Source: Ditibartonella choladocola | GTDB lineage: Bacteria; Pseudomonadota; Alphaproteobacteria; Rhizobiales; Rhizobiaceae | Assembly (NCBI RefSeq): GCF_002007565.1 | Contig: NZ_CP015625.1 | Coordinates: 2,232,001 to 2,296,000 of the forward strand | Direction of reading: 5' to 3' | Length of the DNA stretch: 64,000 nt | In this document: positions 17,808 to 27,776 of the stretch, one piece after another | Layout: every line of letters begins with the position of its first letter | Position numbering within the stretch: the stretch's first letter is position 1 | The notes under the pieces: model-generated | What the model saw: only the letters and a program-made list of their open reading frames with translations | What the model was told of the DNA's origin: nothing | The model's database searches: none | Position numbers and translations under genes: made by a program

Positions 17808-18527
17808 ATGAAACATAGAAATAAGATATATATTGGCATGGTTGTTGTTTTAATGACAACAGCTACATCGGGTGCTTTTGCTCAAATTGCAACTTATGAT
17901 GCGGCTGTTCATCGTGAGACTCAGCAGACCACAAAACAGACCGCTGATATTTTGAAATCCAATGCAGAAATTCAAAAGCAAAGCGAGGCGATTTTGAAAG
18001 CCGTAAGTGGTACAAGAACTGATGCACAATCAATCGCCAATGCTGCTTTGGGAGGTTCGTTCAATTTTGGCCAAACACCGTCTTTTGCTGATGCTTTAGG
18101 CGGCGGAGATATTAATTGGGGTCAGCTTAACGGTGATATACAAAAAACAGCCTCAAACCTGATCAATGGTTTGCGGCTTGTAAAATCGCTGTCAGGCAAA
18201 AACGGCATGTCTAAAAATTCATCAACACAAGCCGCTTATGAAAGTGCAATCAATCTCACAACTTCTTTAGCGAGTATTGTAACCGGCTCCCAGTCTGCTG
18301 TGACAGAACGTTCAAAACAATTTCAAAATATCGGTGGTCAAATTGGTAAGACCAAGGACATTAAGGGTTCTATAGATTTCAATACTCAGATGCAGCTTCA
18401 AACCGCACAGACGACTAATGAAGCAATCGGCGCCATTACAGCAATTAGCGCTGCGGAACAGAGCAAACTTATGCAATCCTTGGCAGAAGATAGCGGCAGT
18501 GCTGAATTACTGCGCTATGGGAGATGA
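17808..18527 (+). CDS. virB5: VirB5-like minor pilin
   Basis: A 239-residue secreted protein: signal peptide ending at GAFAQ, then a glutamine- and serine-rich helical body typical of VirB5/TrwJ minor pilins, which sit at the pilus tip. It lies in the canonical position before a small lipoprotein and virB6. The first mature residues (IATYD) resemble the start of the upstream transglycosylase (IATTD), suggesting a shared secretion or processing signal. Confidence 0.85.
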   Translation: MKHRNKIYIGMVVVLMTTATSGAFAQIATYDAAVHRETQQTTKQTADILKSNAEIQKQSEAILKAVSGTRTDAQSIANAALGGSFNFGQTPSFADALGGGDINWGQLNGDIQKTASNLINGLRLVKSLSGKNGMSKNSSTQAAYESAINLTTSLASIVTGSQSAVTERSKQFQNIGGQIGKTKDIKGSIDFNTQMQLQTAQTTNEAIGAITAISAAEQSKLMQSLAEDSGSAELLRYGR

Positions 18528-18530
18528 GCA

Positions 18531-18758
18531 ATGAAACGTGTAATTATTCTATTGTGTTTAGCAATTCCTTTAAGCGCCTGTTCGCATAAGGAATTGACGG
18601 CTCCTTGTTCATCCAAGGATATTCCAAAGCAACTTGCCTTTTCTGGAAATGACGATTTGTTAAATCTCAAATTTCCAGAATTGCAGCTTGGATATAGTGA
18701 ATGCGGTCCTATGCGGTCTATTAACGACTTAAATATAGCTGGCGGAAACGGTGGGTAA
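18531..18758 (+). CDS. virB7: VirB7-like lipoprotein
   Basis: A 75-residue lipoprotein with the lipobox LSAC at residues 15-18 followed by a short acidic tail. In VirB systems a small outer-membrane lipoprotein at this place anchors VirB9 in the core complex. It starts three bases after virB5 and overlaps the GTG start of virB6. The order here (lipoprotein before virB6) is as in Trw-type systems. Confidence 0.8.
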   Translation: MKRVIILLCLAIPLSACSHKELTAPCSSKDIPKQLAFSGNDDLLNLKFPELQLGYSECGPMRSINDLNIAGGNGG

Positions 18759-19767
18759 TTTTCTTGCGGACCTGATGGCTAAAATCGATACTGTCGGTTC
18801 AGGCTATGTACAAACCGCATACACATCCCTTTCTACACCGCTCATTATAACAGCCAAACTACTCATCAGCATATCTATCGCTTGGTATGGCTATACGATT
18901 ATTGTCGGCATATCCAATATGGCGTTGAGTACAATTTTTAAAAAAGTCATGATTATCACATTAGTTATGACAGCTATTACATCGTGGGTTGTCTATCAAA
19001 CATATATCTATGATATTGTTATCAAGGCACCAGAAAATATTGGCACGTTACTATTCAATGCATTTACAACCGATGATCAAACAGATGTTCGCCATGCACT
19101 GCAAACCGCATGGGATACCGGATGGAAGGCGACAAGTGCAGCATTTGCCAAGGGCGGAATAAGATCTTTAGGTGCATTTTTAGTCGGGGCTATTTTGGCA
19201 TTAGGCACCGTCGTTTTTGTCGTTGGTGGTTTTATTATCACCGGGATGGCGAAGGTCTTTGCTTATGTGCTTTTAGCAATTGGTCCATTTTTCATTTCCA
19301 CGTTGATTTTTGAATGGACGCGAAATTGGTTCATGAGCTGGTTGAATGCATTGTTCAACGTCATGTGTATATTGATCGTAGGCTATGCTGTTTTGGGCTT
19401 TATGCTAGGTCTTAGTTGGGCAACAATCCAAGAGTTGGAAGCAACCAGTGAAGACCTTTCTTTGACCTTGATACAGGCTGCTGAATTCTTGTTCATCGGT
19501 ATTATGAGTGGTTTGGCTTTCTTGCAAGTTCCATCACTCGCTGCAATGCTTGCTGGTGGCATTGCTCTAAATGCCGGCCAAAGTTGGTCATATTCCCTTA
19601 CGCGTTTTGGATTAAGCAGTGCTGGTAAAGCAGGCCGTCGTGCTGCTGGAGGTACAAAGAGAGCCTTCCAAAGATTTCGTGACCGGAAAAAACCTAATCC
19701 ACAAGATGAATTTGCATCAAAGATTGGCAACGCCATCAAGGCTGCAATTGAAAAAGATAAAAACTGA
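18751..19767 (+). CDS. virB6: VirB6 polytopic inner-membrane protein
   Basis: A 338-residue protein with about six membrane segments, the strongest near residues 25-50, 65-80, 135-170, 175-190, 205-225 and 240-275, and a basic C-terminal tail. It matches VirB6/TrbL proteins that form the inner-membrane channel. The start is a GTG at 18751 that overlaps the lipoprotein gene by eight bases. Confidence 0.88.
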   Translation: MGNFLADLMAKIDTVGSGYVQTAYTSLSTPLIITAKLLISISIAWYGYTIIVGISNMALSTIFKKVMIITLVMTAITSWVVYQTYIYDIVIKAPENIGTLLFNAFTTDDQTDVRHALQTAWDTGWKATSAAFAKGGIRSLGAFLVGAILALGTVVFVVGGFIITGMAKVFAYVLLAIGPFFISTLIFEWTRNWFMSWLNALFNVMCILIVGYAVLGFMLGLSWATIQELEATSEDLSLTLIQAAEFLFIGIMSGLAFLQVPSLAAMLAGGIALNAGQSWSYSLTRFGLSSAGKAGRRAAGGTKRAFQRFRDRKKPNPQDEFASKIGNAIKAAIEKDKN

Positions 19768-19777
19768 AGGATAAATT

Positions 19778-20542
19778 ATGAGAGAAAAAATCAAACGATT
19801 TTTTCCTAATATCAAAATTCTTTCTAAAATTAAAACAACTAATTCTAAACAACAAGTCAATCCTAATATTCAAAACTATTATCAACAGGGCCAAGTATGG
19901 GAACAGGCCATTTATAGCGCTGCTGTCAAAAGCAAGCGACTATCATGGTTTTTGTCAACCATATTGCTTGGTATCGTTATTTTACTGAGTTGCTGCTTGT
20001 GGTTGCTCATTCCGCTTCAACGCTATGAACCTTATGTTATCACTGTCGATAAAACGACAGGTTACTTGGAAATGGCACGCGCATTACAGCCTGGACCATT
20101 AGCTGATGATGTTGCGGTTACGCAGGCCAATATTGTGCGTTATATAAATGCACGCGAGACCTATGACTATAATACGCTTGGTCTTAATTATAAATTGGCA
20201 TTGCTATTATCGACCGGAAGTGCCGCGCAGGATTATCAGTTTTTATACGCAAGCACAAATGCGAAGGCGCTCGACAAAATATTGGGCCGGTATGGACGTA
20301 TTGTTGTTAGCATAAAATCGGTTTCACTTCTTAATGAGCGAACTGCACAGGTAAGATTTTCTACTGAAACCACAACAGGCACTGAAATCACAACAAACCA
20401 TTATGTTTCCACCGTACGGTTTAGATATTCCGGAACGCCGATGAAAAATGAATGGCGCTTTGATAATCCGCTGGGCTTTCAGGTAACTGAATACCGTCGT
20501 GATCAAGAGTCCCTTGCAACAAAAAGGACACTTGACCAATGA
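19778..20542 (+). CDS. virB8: VirB8 assembly protein
   Basis: A 254-residue inner-membrane protein with one membrane segment (about residues 55-80) and a periplasmic VirB8 domain containing ARETYDYNTL. VirB8 nucleates assembly by contacting VirB9 and VirB10. It overlaps virB9 by four bases (ATGA), so the two are translationally coupled. Confidence 0.92.
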   Translation: MREKIKRFFPNIKILSKIKTTNSKQQVNPNIQNYYQQGQVWEQAIYSAAVKSKRLSWFLSTILLGIVILLSCCLWLLIPLQRYEPYVITVDKTTGYLEMARALQPGPLADDVAVTQANIVRYINARETYDYNTLGLNYKLALLLSTGSAAQDYQFLYASTNAKALDKILGRYGRIVVSIKSVSLLNERTAQVRFSTETTTGTEITTNHYVSTVRFRYSGTPMKNEWRFDNPLGFQVTEYRRDQESLATKRTLDQ

Positions 20543-21351
20543 GATATCATCTTGCACCTTTTTTATTGGCATTTGCCTCTTGTATTTTTGCTTTTCAAAA
20601 TGCACATGCTGAAAGACTGCCGCAAGGCGGCCGTCTTGATGGACGTATTAGGACTGTTACATATAAAATTGACGATGTTGTTGCCATTAAAGCGGCCTAT
20701 GGGATATCGACCATGGTTCTTTTTGGTGACGATGAAACGATTGAAACCATCACACTTGGCGATACAGTCTCTTGGCAGGTTATTCCCAATTCAAAGAAGA
20801 ATATTCTTTTTTTAAAACCAGTGGAACCCAATGCCGTTTCAAACATGAATGTGGTGACAAACCGGCATGTTTATAGTTTTGCTTTGAATTCCACAGACAG
20901 TGAAGCAAAAAAAGACCACACATTCTCAGTTCAATTCAAATATCCTGATGATGATATAGATAAGAAACTGTGGGATAAAGCACGGGAAGCGGTGGCGAGT
21001 CCGAACATCTCCAATATCGATATTGCGAATACAAATCTCGATTATGCTTATAAAGGTTCGGATTCATCCAAGCCGCTCGTAGCCTTTGATGATGGCAAAA
21101 AAACGTTTTTGAAGTTTGGTGGCGCAATACCTTCAATCTTCGCCGTCGGGACTGATCGGCGCGAGAAAGTCATCAATTATAGACGCGAAAAAGACTACAT
21201 TGTTCTCGATGGTGTTTATAGTCAGTTATCACTTAGACGCGGTCGCCAAGTTACCTGCTTATTCAATTTAAAACCTACCCGAAATCACGTTCTACAATCA
21301 AATGAAGCTATTGCTACTCCCAAGAAAATACCGGGCAAGGTAGGGAGATAA
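20539..21351 (+). CDS. virB9: VirB9 outer-membrane core protein
   Basis: A 270-residue periplasmic protein with signal peptide ending at NAHAE and the VirB9/CagX layout, including the conserved strand FSVQFKYPDDD and a C-terminal NYRREKDYIVLDGVYSQLSL region that binds the lipoprotein. It forms the outer-membrane ring with VirB7 and VirB10. It is coupled to virB8 and lies four bases before virB10. Confidence 0.92.
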   Translation: MRYHLAPFLLAFASCIFAFQNAHAERLPQGGRLDGRIRTVTYKIDDVVAIKAAYGISTMVLFGDDETIETITLGDTVSWQVIPNSKKNILFLKPVEPNAVSNMNVVTNRHVYSFALNSTDSEAKKDHTFSVQFKYPDDDIDKKLWDKAREAVASPNISNIDIANTNLDYAYKGSDSSKPLVAFDDGKKTFLKFGGAIPSIFAVGTDRREKVINYRREKDYIVLDGVYSQLSLRRGRQVTCLFNLKPTRNHVLQSNEAIATPKKIPGKVGR

Positions 21352-21355
21352 CAAC

Positions 21356-22591
21356 ATGAATGAAGATGATTATAGAAAATTGGCTGAGAGTACTGAGCCG
21401 GAAACCGGTGAGAAGCGCGCAAATGGCAGACGTTTATCAGCGCCAATTTTGGTAGGTGGAACCATAGTCGCAATCGCATTTGTTTGGCATTTTGGAAATA
21501 CTGACCAGAGCAATCGACGGCTTACTGATCCAGAAAACGAGCAATTTTATACAGGTCAATTTGTTCCGCCAAAGCTTCCTGAAGAGAAGCCCAAAGAGGA
21601 TGAGCCAACGCATGTCGAGATCAAACCTGATGTTGCCCCTGCGCCACCACCTCCACCGCCGCCACCATTGCCCCCGACCGCTCCGCCTCCAATCGGAGAT
21701 AATACTGCTGAGGTTGATGATGGTCGTTGGGAACGCTTGCGTTCGCCAATGATTGTTATGAGTGAAGCAGGCTCTGTTTCTTCTGCTCAAAAGGACAGTG
21801 AAAAAACGAATTCTTCCCCTCAATCGGATGCCAATGTCGCTTTTCTTGATGAACAGGCAAAAAAGACTGCCGAAATTTCAATAGCCGGAAAGATTAAGCG
21901 GCCTGACGCAATGATCGTTCAGGGAACCATGATACGCGGCACATTAAATGGCGCTGTTCATTCTGATCTTCCAGGCAATGTTAAAGCAGTTGTTGAAGAG
22001 GATGTTTGGTCTCTCGATGGAAGGCGGGTATTGATACCAAAAGGCGCTAATTTGATTGGAGAATACCGATCCGTCATAGCCCGCGGCCAAACACGGGTAT
22101 TGATTGCTTGGAACCGTGTTATCCAGTCAGACGGTACAAGTGTTGCACTTGGATCAGTCGGTACAGATCAGTTAGGACGCTCGGGCGTTGAAGGAAAAGT
22201 GGATCGCCATTTATTGCAACGTTATGGCGGTGCATCATTGCTAACGCTCATAGGTGGTGGAACACAGTATCTTGCTAATTATCAAAAATATAAAAAGCCC
22301 TCATCACGTACGAGGATTCGGATAGATCCGGCAACAGGCCAGTCTTATACTGAATATGCTGATTACGATGATAGCGGTAATGAAGCGCGTGAGCTGGCAG
22401 CACGTACTTTTGCACAAGCTATACAAGACATGGCAAGTGAAGAGTTCCGCAGCGCAAACTCTATTCCAGATACGATACATATTGATCAGGGAACTGAAAT
22501 AGCCGTTTTTGTGAAAAAGGATTTGGATTTTTCTCAGCTTTACCCCGATCCCGTATTGGAAAAATATAGGGAGTTACGCAATGGTAAGTAA
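21356..22591 (+). CDS. virB10: VirB10 core-complex protein
   Basis: A 411-residue protein with a short cytoplasmic end, a membrane segment near residues 27-45, a proline-rich periplasmic stretch near residues 95-113 and a C-terminal TrbI/VirB10 beta-barrel domain with IPKGANLIGEY and DQLGRSGVEGKVDRH. It spans both membranes and senses ATPase activity. It overlaps virB11 by 11 bases. Confidence 0.94.
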   Translation: MNEDDYRKLAESTEPETGEKRANGRRLSAPILVGGTIVAIAFVWHFGNTDQSNRRLTDPENEQFYTGQFVPPKLPEEKPKEDEPTHVEIKPDVAPAPPPPPPPPLPPTAPPPIGDNTAEVDDGRWERLRSPMIVMSEAGSVSSAQKDSEKTNSSPQSDANVAFLDEQAKKTAEISIAGKIKRPDAMIVQGTMIRGTLNGAVHSDLPGNVKAVVEEDVWSLDGRRVLIPKGANLIGEYRSVIARGQTRVLIAWNRVIQSDGTSVALGSVGTDQLGRSGVEGKVDRHLLQRYGGASLLTLIGGGTQYLANYQKYKKPSSRTRIRIDPATGQSYTEYADYDDSGNEARELAARTFAQAIQDMASEEFRSANSIPDTIHIDQGTEIAVFVKKDLDFSQLYPDPVLEKYRELRNGK

Positions 22592-23624
22592 CATTCCTTT
22601 CCCTTTGCTCCAATCTTTAAGACCAATTCAAAAATGGTTGGAACAAGAGAATGTAGTAGAAATATTTATCCAACCGCAAACTGTCTTTATTGAACGTTTA
22701 GGCATCTCAGCACCTGAGAAGCATGATGTGTCAGAAATAACAGTCGAGCATATACAGCATATAGCTACGAGGGTTGCTGCTCTGACACATCAAGCAGTCA
22801 ATCGTGAAACGCCATTGCTGTCAGCAACGCTTCCTGATGGCACTCGTATTCAAGCGGTTCTACCACCTGTCGCGGTCAATGGTGGTAGAATTGTTATCCG
22901 CAAGCAGGTCGTCAAACAAATGACACTGGATGACTATCTAGAGTTGGATGTCTTTCGTCGTGTCAACAATCGCTATACAGCTATTACAACGGATAGAATC
23001 AATAATGCCAATCTAAATGATATAGATAGTGAGCTGTTAGATAACTTGATCAGGAAGGATTATGCCTCCTTCTTGCGATCTGCGGTTCAAAATCCACGCA
23101 ATATCCTTTTGAGTGGCGGCACGTCCTCTGGCAAAACAACCTTTTTAAACATGCTTTTGCTGATGGTGCCAGACGAAGGCCATATTGTAACGATTGAAGA
23201 CGTCCAAGAGCTTAAACCGACGCAGTCACTTTGGACGCCGATGGTTGCTTCAAAAGGCGATCAAGGTGAAGCGAAAGCGACCATACAAGATCTTCTTGAA
23301 GTGACGCTTCGATTGAGTCCGGCACGCGCATTTCTCGGAGAATTGCGCGGAGCCGAAGCTTTTACGTTTTTGCGACTTCTTAATATTGGAAGTGCCGGAT
23401 CTATGGCAACGATTCATAGCAATAGTCCCGAACTCGCATTTCATCAGCTTGCGTTTATGACAATGCAATCGGGTGCAGGCTTACGTGCAGAATATATATT
23501 GGAGCAAGCCCGTAGTTTGATACCAATCGTGATTCAGCTATCGCATTGGAGTGATATTGAAACGGGTAAGAAATATCGAGGTGTAACTGATATTTATTTT
23601 CAGGCGGCTGAGCGCCTAATCTAA
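22581..23624 (+). CDS. virB11: VirB11 traffic ATPase
   Basis: A 347-residue hexameric ATPase with Walker A GGTSSGKTT near residues 180-188, an Asp box (IEDVQELKP), Walker B LRLSPARAFLGELRG and a His box (GSMATIHSNSP). It sits at the inner membrane and cooperates with VirB4 and VirD4. Its stop shares a TAATG with virD4. Confidence 0.95.
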   Translation: MVSNIPFPLLQSLRPIQKWLEQENVVEIFIQPQTVFIERLGISAPEKHDVSEITVEHIQHIATRVAALTHQAVNRETPLLSATLPDGTRIQAVLPPVAVNGGRIVIRKQVVKQMTLDDYLELDVFRRVNNRYTAITTDRINNANLNDIDSELLDNLIRKDYASFLRSAVQNPRNILLSGGTSSGKTTFLNMLLLMVPDEGHIVTIEDVQELKPTQSLWTPMVASKGDQGEAKATIQDLLEVTLRLSPARAFLGELRGAEAFTFLRLLNIGSAGSMATIHSNSPELAFHQLAFMTMQSGAGLRAEYILEQARSLIPIVIQLSHWSDIETGKKYRGVTDIYFQAAERLI

Positions 23625-25549
23625 TGAACAGCCGCCATCGTTATTTATTGATTGTGCTGCTTGGCATAGGCAGTCTTGTTATATGGAATATTCTATATTC
23701 GCTCATCTATGATGCACGGCGTTTATCCATCTATGGCAAGGCAGCACTTAAAGACGCATTAACGACTGAGCTTGAGGCAAGTTTCTTTGCCCCAGCTTTG
23801 AATTTTTATGAGCATTTGCCAACTTTATCAGAAATTCTGAATTATGGGTTGAAGCATTTTTATTTAACGACAGCGCTTATGTCATTAGCAATGACCGTTG
23901 GAATAATAGTTGCATTGTATGTATTGCTGACACGCAAACGACAAGATGACATACATGGCAATGCCCGTCTGATGTTAAAAGCTGAATTACGGGAGCATGG
24001 GCTAAAAACGAAAGGTGGGTTATTTTTAGGCAAAACGGGTAATATTGATGTTCGTGATGAGGATCAATCGCATGTGATGGTGATCGGCCCTCCAAGTTCT
24101 GGTAAAACCGAGTGTTTTGTTATTCCTAACCTGATCGAGTGGGAAGGTTCGTTTATTGCACTCGATTTCAAAGGGACTCTTTTTGAGAGAACTGCTAAGA
24201 TAAGGAAAAAACGTGGCGATGAGGTTTATCTTTTTGGGCCTGGCTACGAAAATTCTCATACCTATAACCCACTCGATATGATTAGAACCGGCGTGACACG
24301 TATTACGGATATTCAAGCGCTGGCCAGTTTGCTGGTTCCGGTGCTGGACGAGAAAAATTCACACTGGAACAATTCAGCTCAAATGCTGCTGACAGGCATG
24401 ATATCCTATGTTTTGGAGTCGGTTGAATGTGCAAATAATAGAACATTAGGGACTGTCGGCCGATTGTTCAGTGTTTCAGATTCGTTTCACGACACTTTAA
24501 AATCTATGCGGGATGAAATTGGTGTCAGTTCATTTACTTATTCGCGTTTGACTGAGTTTTTGGCAATTCCTCAAGAAGAGGCTGGCAGTATTCGCTCAAC
24601 TCTCAATACACATCTAAAACCATGGCAAAATCCATCTATTGAGGCACTCACACAATCTGGAGAAAACTCGATCCAGATTGAACAGCTACGTGAAAAAGCA
24701 ATGTCCGTCTATCTGGTCATTGATACAGGACAGATCGAAATTTTTGCTCCGTTGTTGAAGCTTTTTTTGGAACAGGTAAATTCATTCGTCAACCGTGCTT
24801 ACAGAAAGCCGGAAGAAAACAAAATATTGTTTATGATTGATGAATTCTATCAGCTTGGCAAAATCAACAGCATCATCAAGCAGCTACCATTCGCGCGAGA
24901 TCGTGACATCCGTATCTGTTTAGTGTCTCAAGGTGTGGCGCAAATTGATGAGAAGTTTACCCGTGCCGGCAGGGAATCGATATTGGCAAGCTGTGTGTTA
25001 CAACTCTTTTGCTCATTTAACGATGAGCCCACTGTAGAGTTAGTGACAAAAAAGGCTGGTCAAAAAACCGTACATTATAAAACGAACAGTCGGCAAATGG
25101 AGCCTTTTGGAAAGCCATCACGGCGCACAGAATCCGAACATGCGATGGCGCAACCGTTGTTCCGATCCAATGAACTCTATGCATGGGACAGAAACAAACT
25201 TTTAATTTTGAAAGTGAATGCTCAACCCTATGTTTGCAATAAGGTTCTGGCAGACAAAGCGAAGATTTATGTGAAAGCCGTACAAAAAGCCAATCATCAA
25301 CTTGTTGAAGTGCCGCCACTCATTGAGACAATTGATTTTTTACCGTCATGGGCAACAAGAATTCGTAAAAAGACCGCCAACTATATGGCGGAAGGCAAGG
25401 CTTTGGATAATGAAAAGCTACCAGGTCAAAAAGATTATCAAAAATTTCTACAGCGCATACCGCCTAAGAAAAAAATCAATAAAGTTGTGACGCATGATGC
25501 ACTCATGTCTAAACTAAACATAGTCGTTGGTGAAGAAAAAGAGCAATGA
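23624..25549 (+). CDS. virD4: VirD4-type coupling protein
   Basis: A 641-residue TraG/VirD4 ATPase with two N-terminal membrane segments (about residues 8-28 and 80-105), Walker A GPPSSGKTE near residue 154 and Walker B FMIDEFYQLGK near residue 402. It recruits DNA-protein or effector substrates to the channel. It ends the virB operon. The C-terminal tail is lysine-rich. No relaxase gene lies nearby, so the nature of its substrate cannot be read from this window. Confidence 0.94.
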   Translation: MNSRHRYLLIVLLGIGSLVIWNILYSLIYDARRLSIYGKAALKDALTTELEASFFAPALNFYEHLPTLSEILNYGLKHFYLTTALMSLAMTVGIIVALYVLLTRKRQDDIHGNARLMLKAELREHGLKTKGGLFLGKTGNIDVRDEDQSHVMVIGPPSSGKTECFVIPNLIEWEGSFIALDFKGTLFERTAKIRKKRGDEVYLFGPGYENSHTYNPLDMIRTGVTRITDIQALASLLVPVLDEKNSHWNNSAQMLLTGMISYVLESVECANNRTLGTVGRLFSVSDSFHDTLKSMRDEIGVSSFTYSRLTEFLAIPQEEAGSIRSTLNTHLKPWQNPSIEALTQSGENSIQIEQLREKAMSVYLVIDTGQIEIFAPLLKLFLEQVNSFVNRAYRKPEENKILFMIDEFYQLGKINSIIKQLPFARDRDIRICLVSQGVAQIDEKFTRAGRESILASCVLQLFCSFNDEPTVELVTKKAGQKTVHYKTNSRQMEPFGKPSRRTESEHAMAQPLFRSNELYAWDRNKLLILKVNAQPYVCNKVLADKAKIYVKAVQKANHQLVEVPPLIETIDFLPSWATRIRKKTANYMAEGKALDNEKLPGQKDYQKFLQRIPPKKKINKVVTHDALMSKLNIVVGEEKEQ

Positions 25550-25610
25550 GTATTTCACGACATAACGGCCGCGGATTGTTTCTATAGCGAGCTCAAGTTC
25601 AGTTTTTTAA

Positions 25611-25922
25611 CTATGTTCCCTCTTCAAGAGCATCATAGAGAATCGCTGCTTCCATAGTCTTTTTACCAACAAGGCTTTGAAGCTTTCGCACCTTCTGCTA
25701 CAACGACTTATATTGCAAGGCTTGAGCAACTTCTTCATCGGCACGTACTGCCGACAATGTACCATCAAGACTAAGCTTGAGCCAGTGGAACTGTTTGTTG
25801 GGAGAAACATCATGACTGTGGTTTACAAGATAAATGATTACACCTGGTTCAAAGATTTCCTGAACAATATCCAGTCTTGCGGAAACACACCAGCGGCGAT
25901 GCCTCTGTGATCCATTCAACAC
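25611..25922 (-). pseudogene. IS3-family (IS2-like) transposase orfA remnant
   Basis: The translated remnant starts like an IS2-type OrfA helix-turn-helix protein (RRWCVSARLDIVQEIFEPG), continues with WLKLSLDGTLSAVRADEEV, and after an in-frame TAG resumes in the same frame with KLQSLVGKKTMEAAILYDAL, which matches the leucine-zipper segment of IS2 OrfA. The internal stop and the absence of an orfB or terminal repeats show it is dead. It lies 61 bases after virD4 and marks an old insertion between the secretion operon and the adhesin genes. Confidence 0.75.
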
Positions 25923-26043
25923 CTAGATGTTCGAATTATGACTGGTCACAACGATAACAATACTCATTTATTGTATTTAAGACATCGAAGACGTTCGAAT
26001 AATTTGGCGGCTGGTTCATAAATAGGACCAACATTATAGGGTT

Positions 26044-26232
26044 TTAAAAACCCAAATAATCATAAACAGACACAAGATAGTGGATACCATAAAGTATCGC
26101 TATTATAATTACACCGACCAGAATCAGCCATCCGTAAAAGCCATCATGTTCTTTTTTATATATTTTGGGCTGCGGTGGTTGTCGGTTTTGTTGATGCAAA
26201 AAGATAGAATCTTTATCATAATCATTTTTCAT
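26044..26232 (-). CDS. small membrane protein
   Basis: A 62-residue protein with a charged N-terminal half and one strong C-terminal membrane segment (GWLILVGVIIIAILYGIHYLV). AAGGAAAA precedes the ATG. It stands alone between an IS remnant and the first trimeric autotransporter gene, divergent from the latter. Function unknown. Confidence 0.5.
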   Translation of the reverse strand: MKNDYDKDSIFLHQQNRQPPQPKIYKKEHDGFYGWLILVGVIIIAILYGIHYLVSVYDYLGF

Positions 26233-26457
26233 ATTTTTTTCCTTTTATATGCGTTAATTATTTTTATTTTAATATAAATTCATATTGACATCAACGATTG
26301 TTCATACTTAAATATTGATTGAATGGAATCATAATATAGAATTTATCCTAAATTACCATTTTTCCTAAAAAACCAATTATTTTAGTACGATATATTTGTT
26401 TATATCGTAGGTTTATTCATGCCATTCATTATTATTATTAAAAGAATGGAATCGAAA

Positions 26458-27771
26458 ATGAAGAAATACATATATATAGCTATGTTACCGTTACTCCAAT
26501 TATGTCTTAGCTCACAACAATCATATGCTGAAGGAGGTCGACCTGAGGAAAGTGCTAAAAATACGTGTGTTATCACTTATGGCTTTAAACCATGGGGAAT
26601 CGTAAAAAATTCTGTGAATGAGATTATAAAACAGGGATATTATTGGACACCGGCCGTCGGTTCTGGGAACGGGATAGGTGACGTAGACTGTAGGAATATG
26701 CCAGATTTAGGCTTCTTGGATAATCTAACTGGAGCAAGTCTAGATCAAGCGATAAAAGATCTTGAAGAGCAGAATAGCAAAAACAAAGAACAGGATAATC
26801 GCCTTGATCAGAATGAACAGAAAGATCTTGATCAGGATGGGCGACTTGATGGTCATGATAAAGATATAACAGAGATCAAAGACAAGAATAAAGAACAAGA
26901 TGACCGACTTGATGGTCATGATCGTGATATCTCTGATATCAAGGATAAGAATAAGGAACAAGATGATCGTCTTGAAGGCCATGACAAAGATATAAAGGAT
27001 ATCAATGATAATGCTGTTTTTTATGATCGAGATGAAAACGGGAAAAAAACTGGTAATGTAACTCTTGATGCCGGCACCGGTGATCCTGTCGGACTAGGCA
27101 ATGTCGCTGATGGCAAAGACAAACATGACGCGACGAATGTCGGACAATTGCAAGGTGCACTGGATGGTCTTGGGGGCGGCGCCAAAGTCAATCCTGACGG
27201 CTCAATCACACCACCGACATATGAAGTGGGCGGCAAAGAGTATGACAATGTCGCCTCCGCAATTGATGCCCAAAATAAGCTTGGTGTTCAGTATGTGCCA
27301 GATGAAAATGGTAAACCGACAAACCACGTCATTTTAAAAGGTGACGGTTCGGGTGAAGCTGTTCGCTTGAGTAATGTTGCAGATGGAATAGCTCCGGGTG
27401 ATGCGGCTAACGTCCGTCAGGTCAATAAAGCGAAGCAAGAGGCCTTTGCCTATACAGACTATAAGGTGGATGCCTTGCGTGAGGAAACCAATCGCAGGTT
27501 TGATAGCCTATCAAATGAGGTCGATGAACTTCGTGATGAAGCACGAAGTGGTATTGCGATGTCTAATGCTTTCGCAGCCATGCGATTTGATGATAATCCA
27601 GGCCGAGGCACTTTAGCGATGGCTATGGGTGGTTTCAAAAGCACGACGGCTATGGCAATGGGGCTAGGCTACACAACAGATGATGGCGTCTATCGGTTCA
27701 ATGCTGGATTAGCTCGCAGTTTTAACGGCGGTGATATGTCGTGGAACGGGGGTATGAGCTGGTCTTTTTAA
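26458..27771 (+). CDS. trimeric autotransporter adhesin (YadA-type), copy 1
   Basis: A protein of about 437 residues: signal peptide (MKKYIYIAMLPLLQLCLSS), a unique head of about 80 residues, an acidic coiled coil made of 21-residue units of the type NKEQDDRLDGHDKDITEIKD, then collagen-binding-like segments with the VGLGNVADG and VRLSNVADG motifs common in YadA/Hia heads, a helical stalk and a four-strand YadA anchor ending in phenylalanine. It should form a trimer on the outer membrane and mediate adhesion. The last 776 bases are almost identical to those of the gene at 28179. The first ATG with a plausible start signal is at 26458; an in-frame start at 26419 is less likely. Confidence 0.85.
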   Translation: MKKYIYIAMLPLLQLCLSSQQSYAEGGRPEESAKNTCVITYGFKPWGIVKNSVNEIIKQGYYWTPAVGSGNGIGDVDCRNMPDLGFLDNLTGASLDQAIKDLEEQNSKNKEQDNRLDQNEQKDLDQDGRLDGHDKDITEIKDKNKEQDDRLDGHDRDISDIKDKNKEQDDRLEGHDKDIKDINDNAVFYDRDENGKKTGNVTLDAGTGDPVGLGNVADGKDKHDATNVGQLQGALDGLGGGAKVNPDGSITPPTYEVGGKEYDNVASAIDAQNKLGVQYVPDENGKPTNHVILKGDGSGEAVRLSNVADGIAPGDAANVRQVNKAKQEAFAYTDYKVDALREETNRRFDSLSNEVDELRDEARSGIAMSNAFAAMRFDDNPGRGTLAMAMGGFKSTTAMAMGLGYTTDDGVYRFNAGLARSFNGGDMSWNGGMSWSF

Positions 27772-27776
27772 AAAGA
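27001..27776 (+). repeat. near-identical repeat, copy 1 (adhesin 3' half)
   Basis: This block matches 28800-29575 with three mismatches that I can count (A/G in the stalk, G/T in the anchor, C/T just before the stop). The flanking sequence on both sides diverges at once. Confidence 0.9.
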
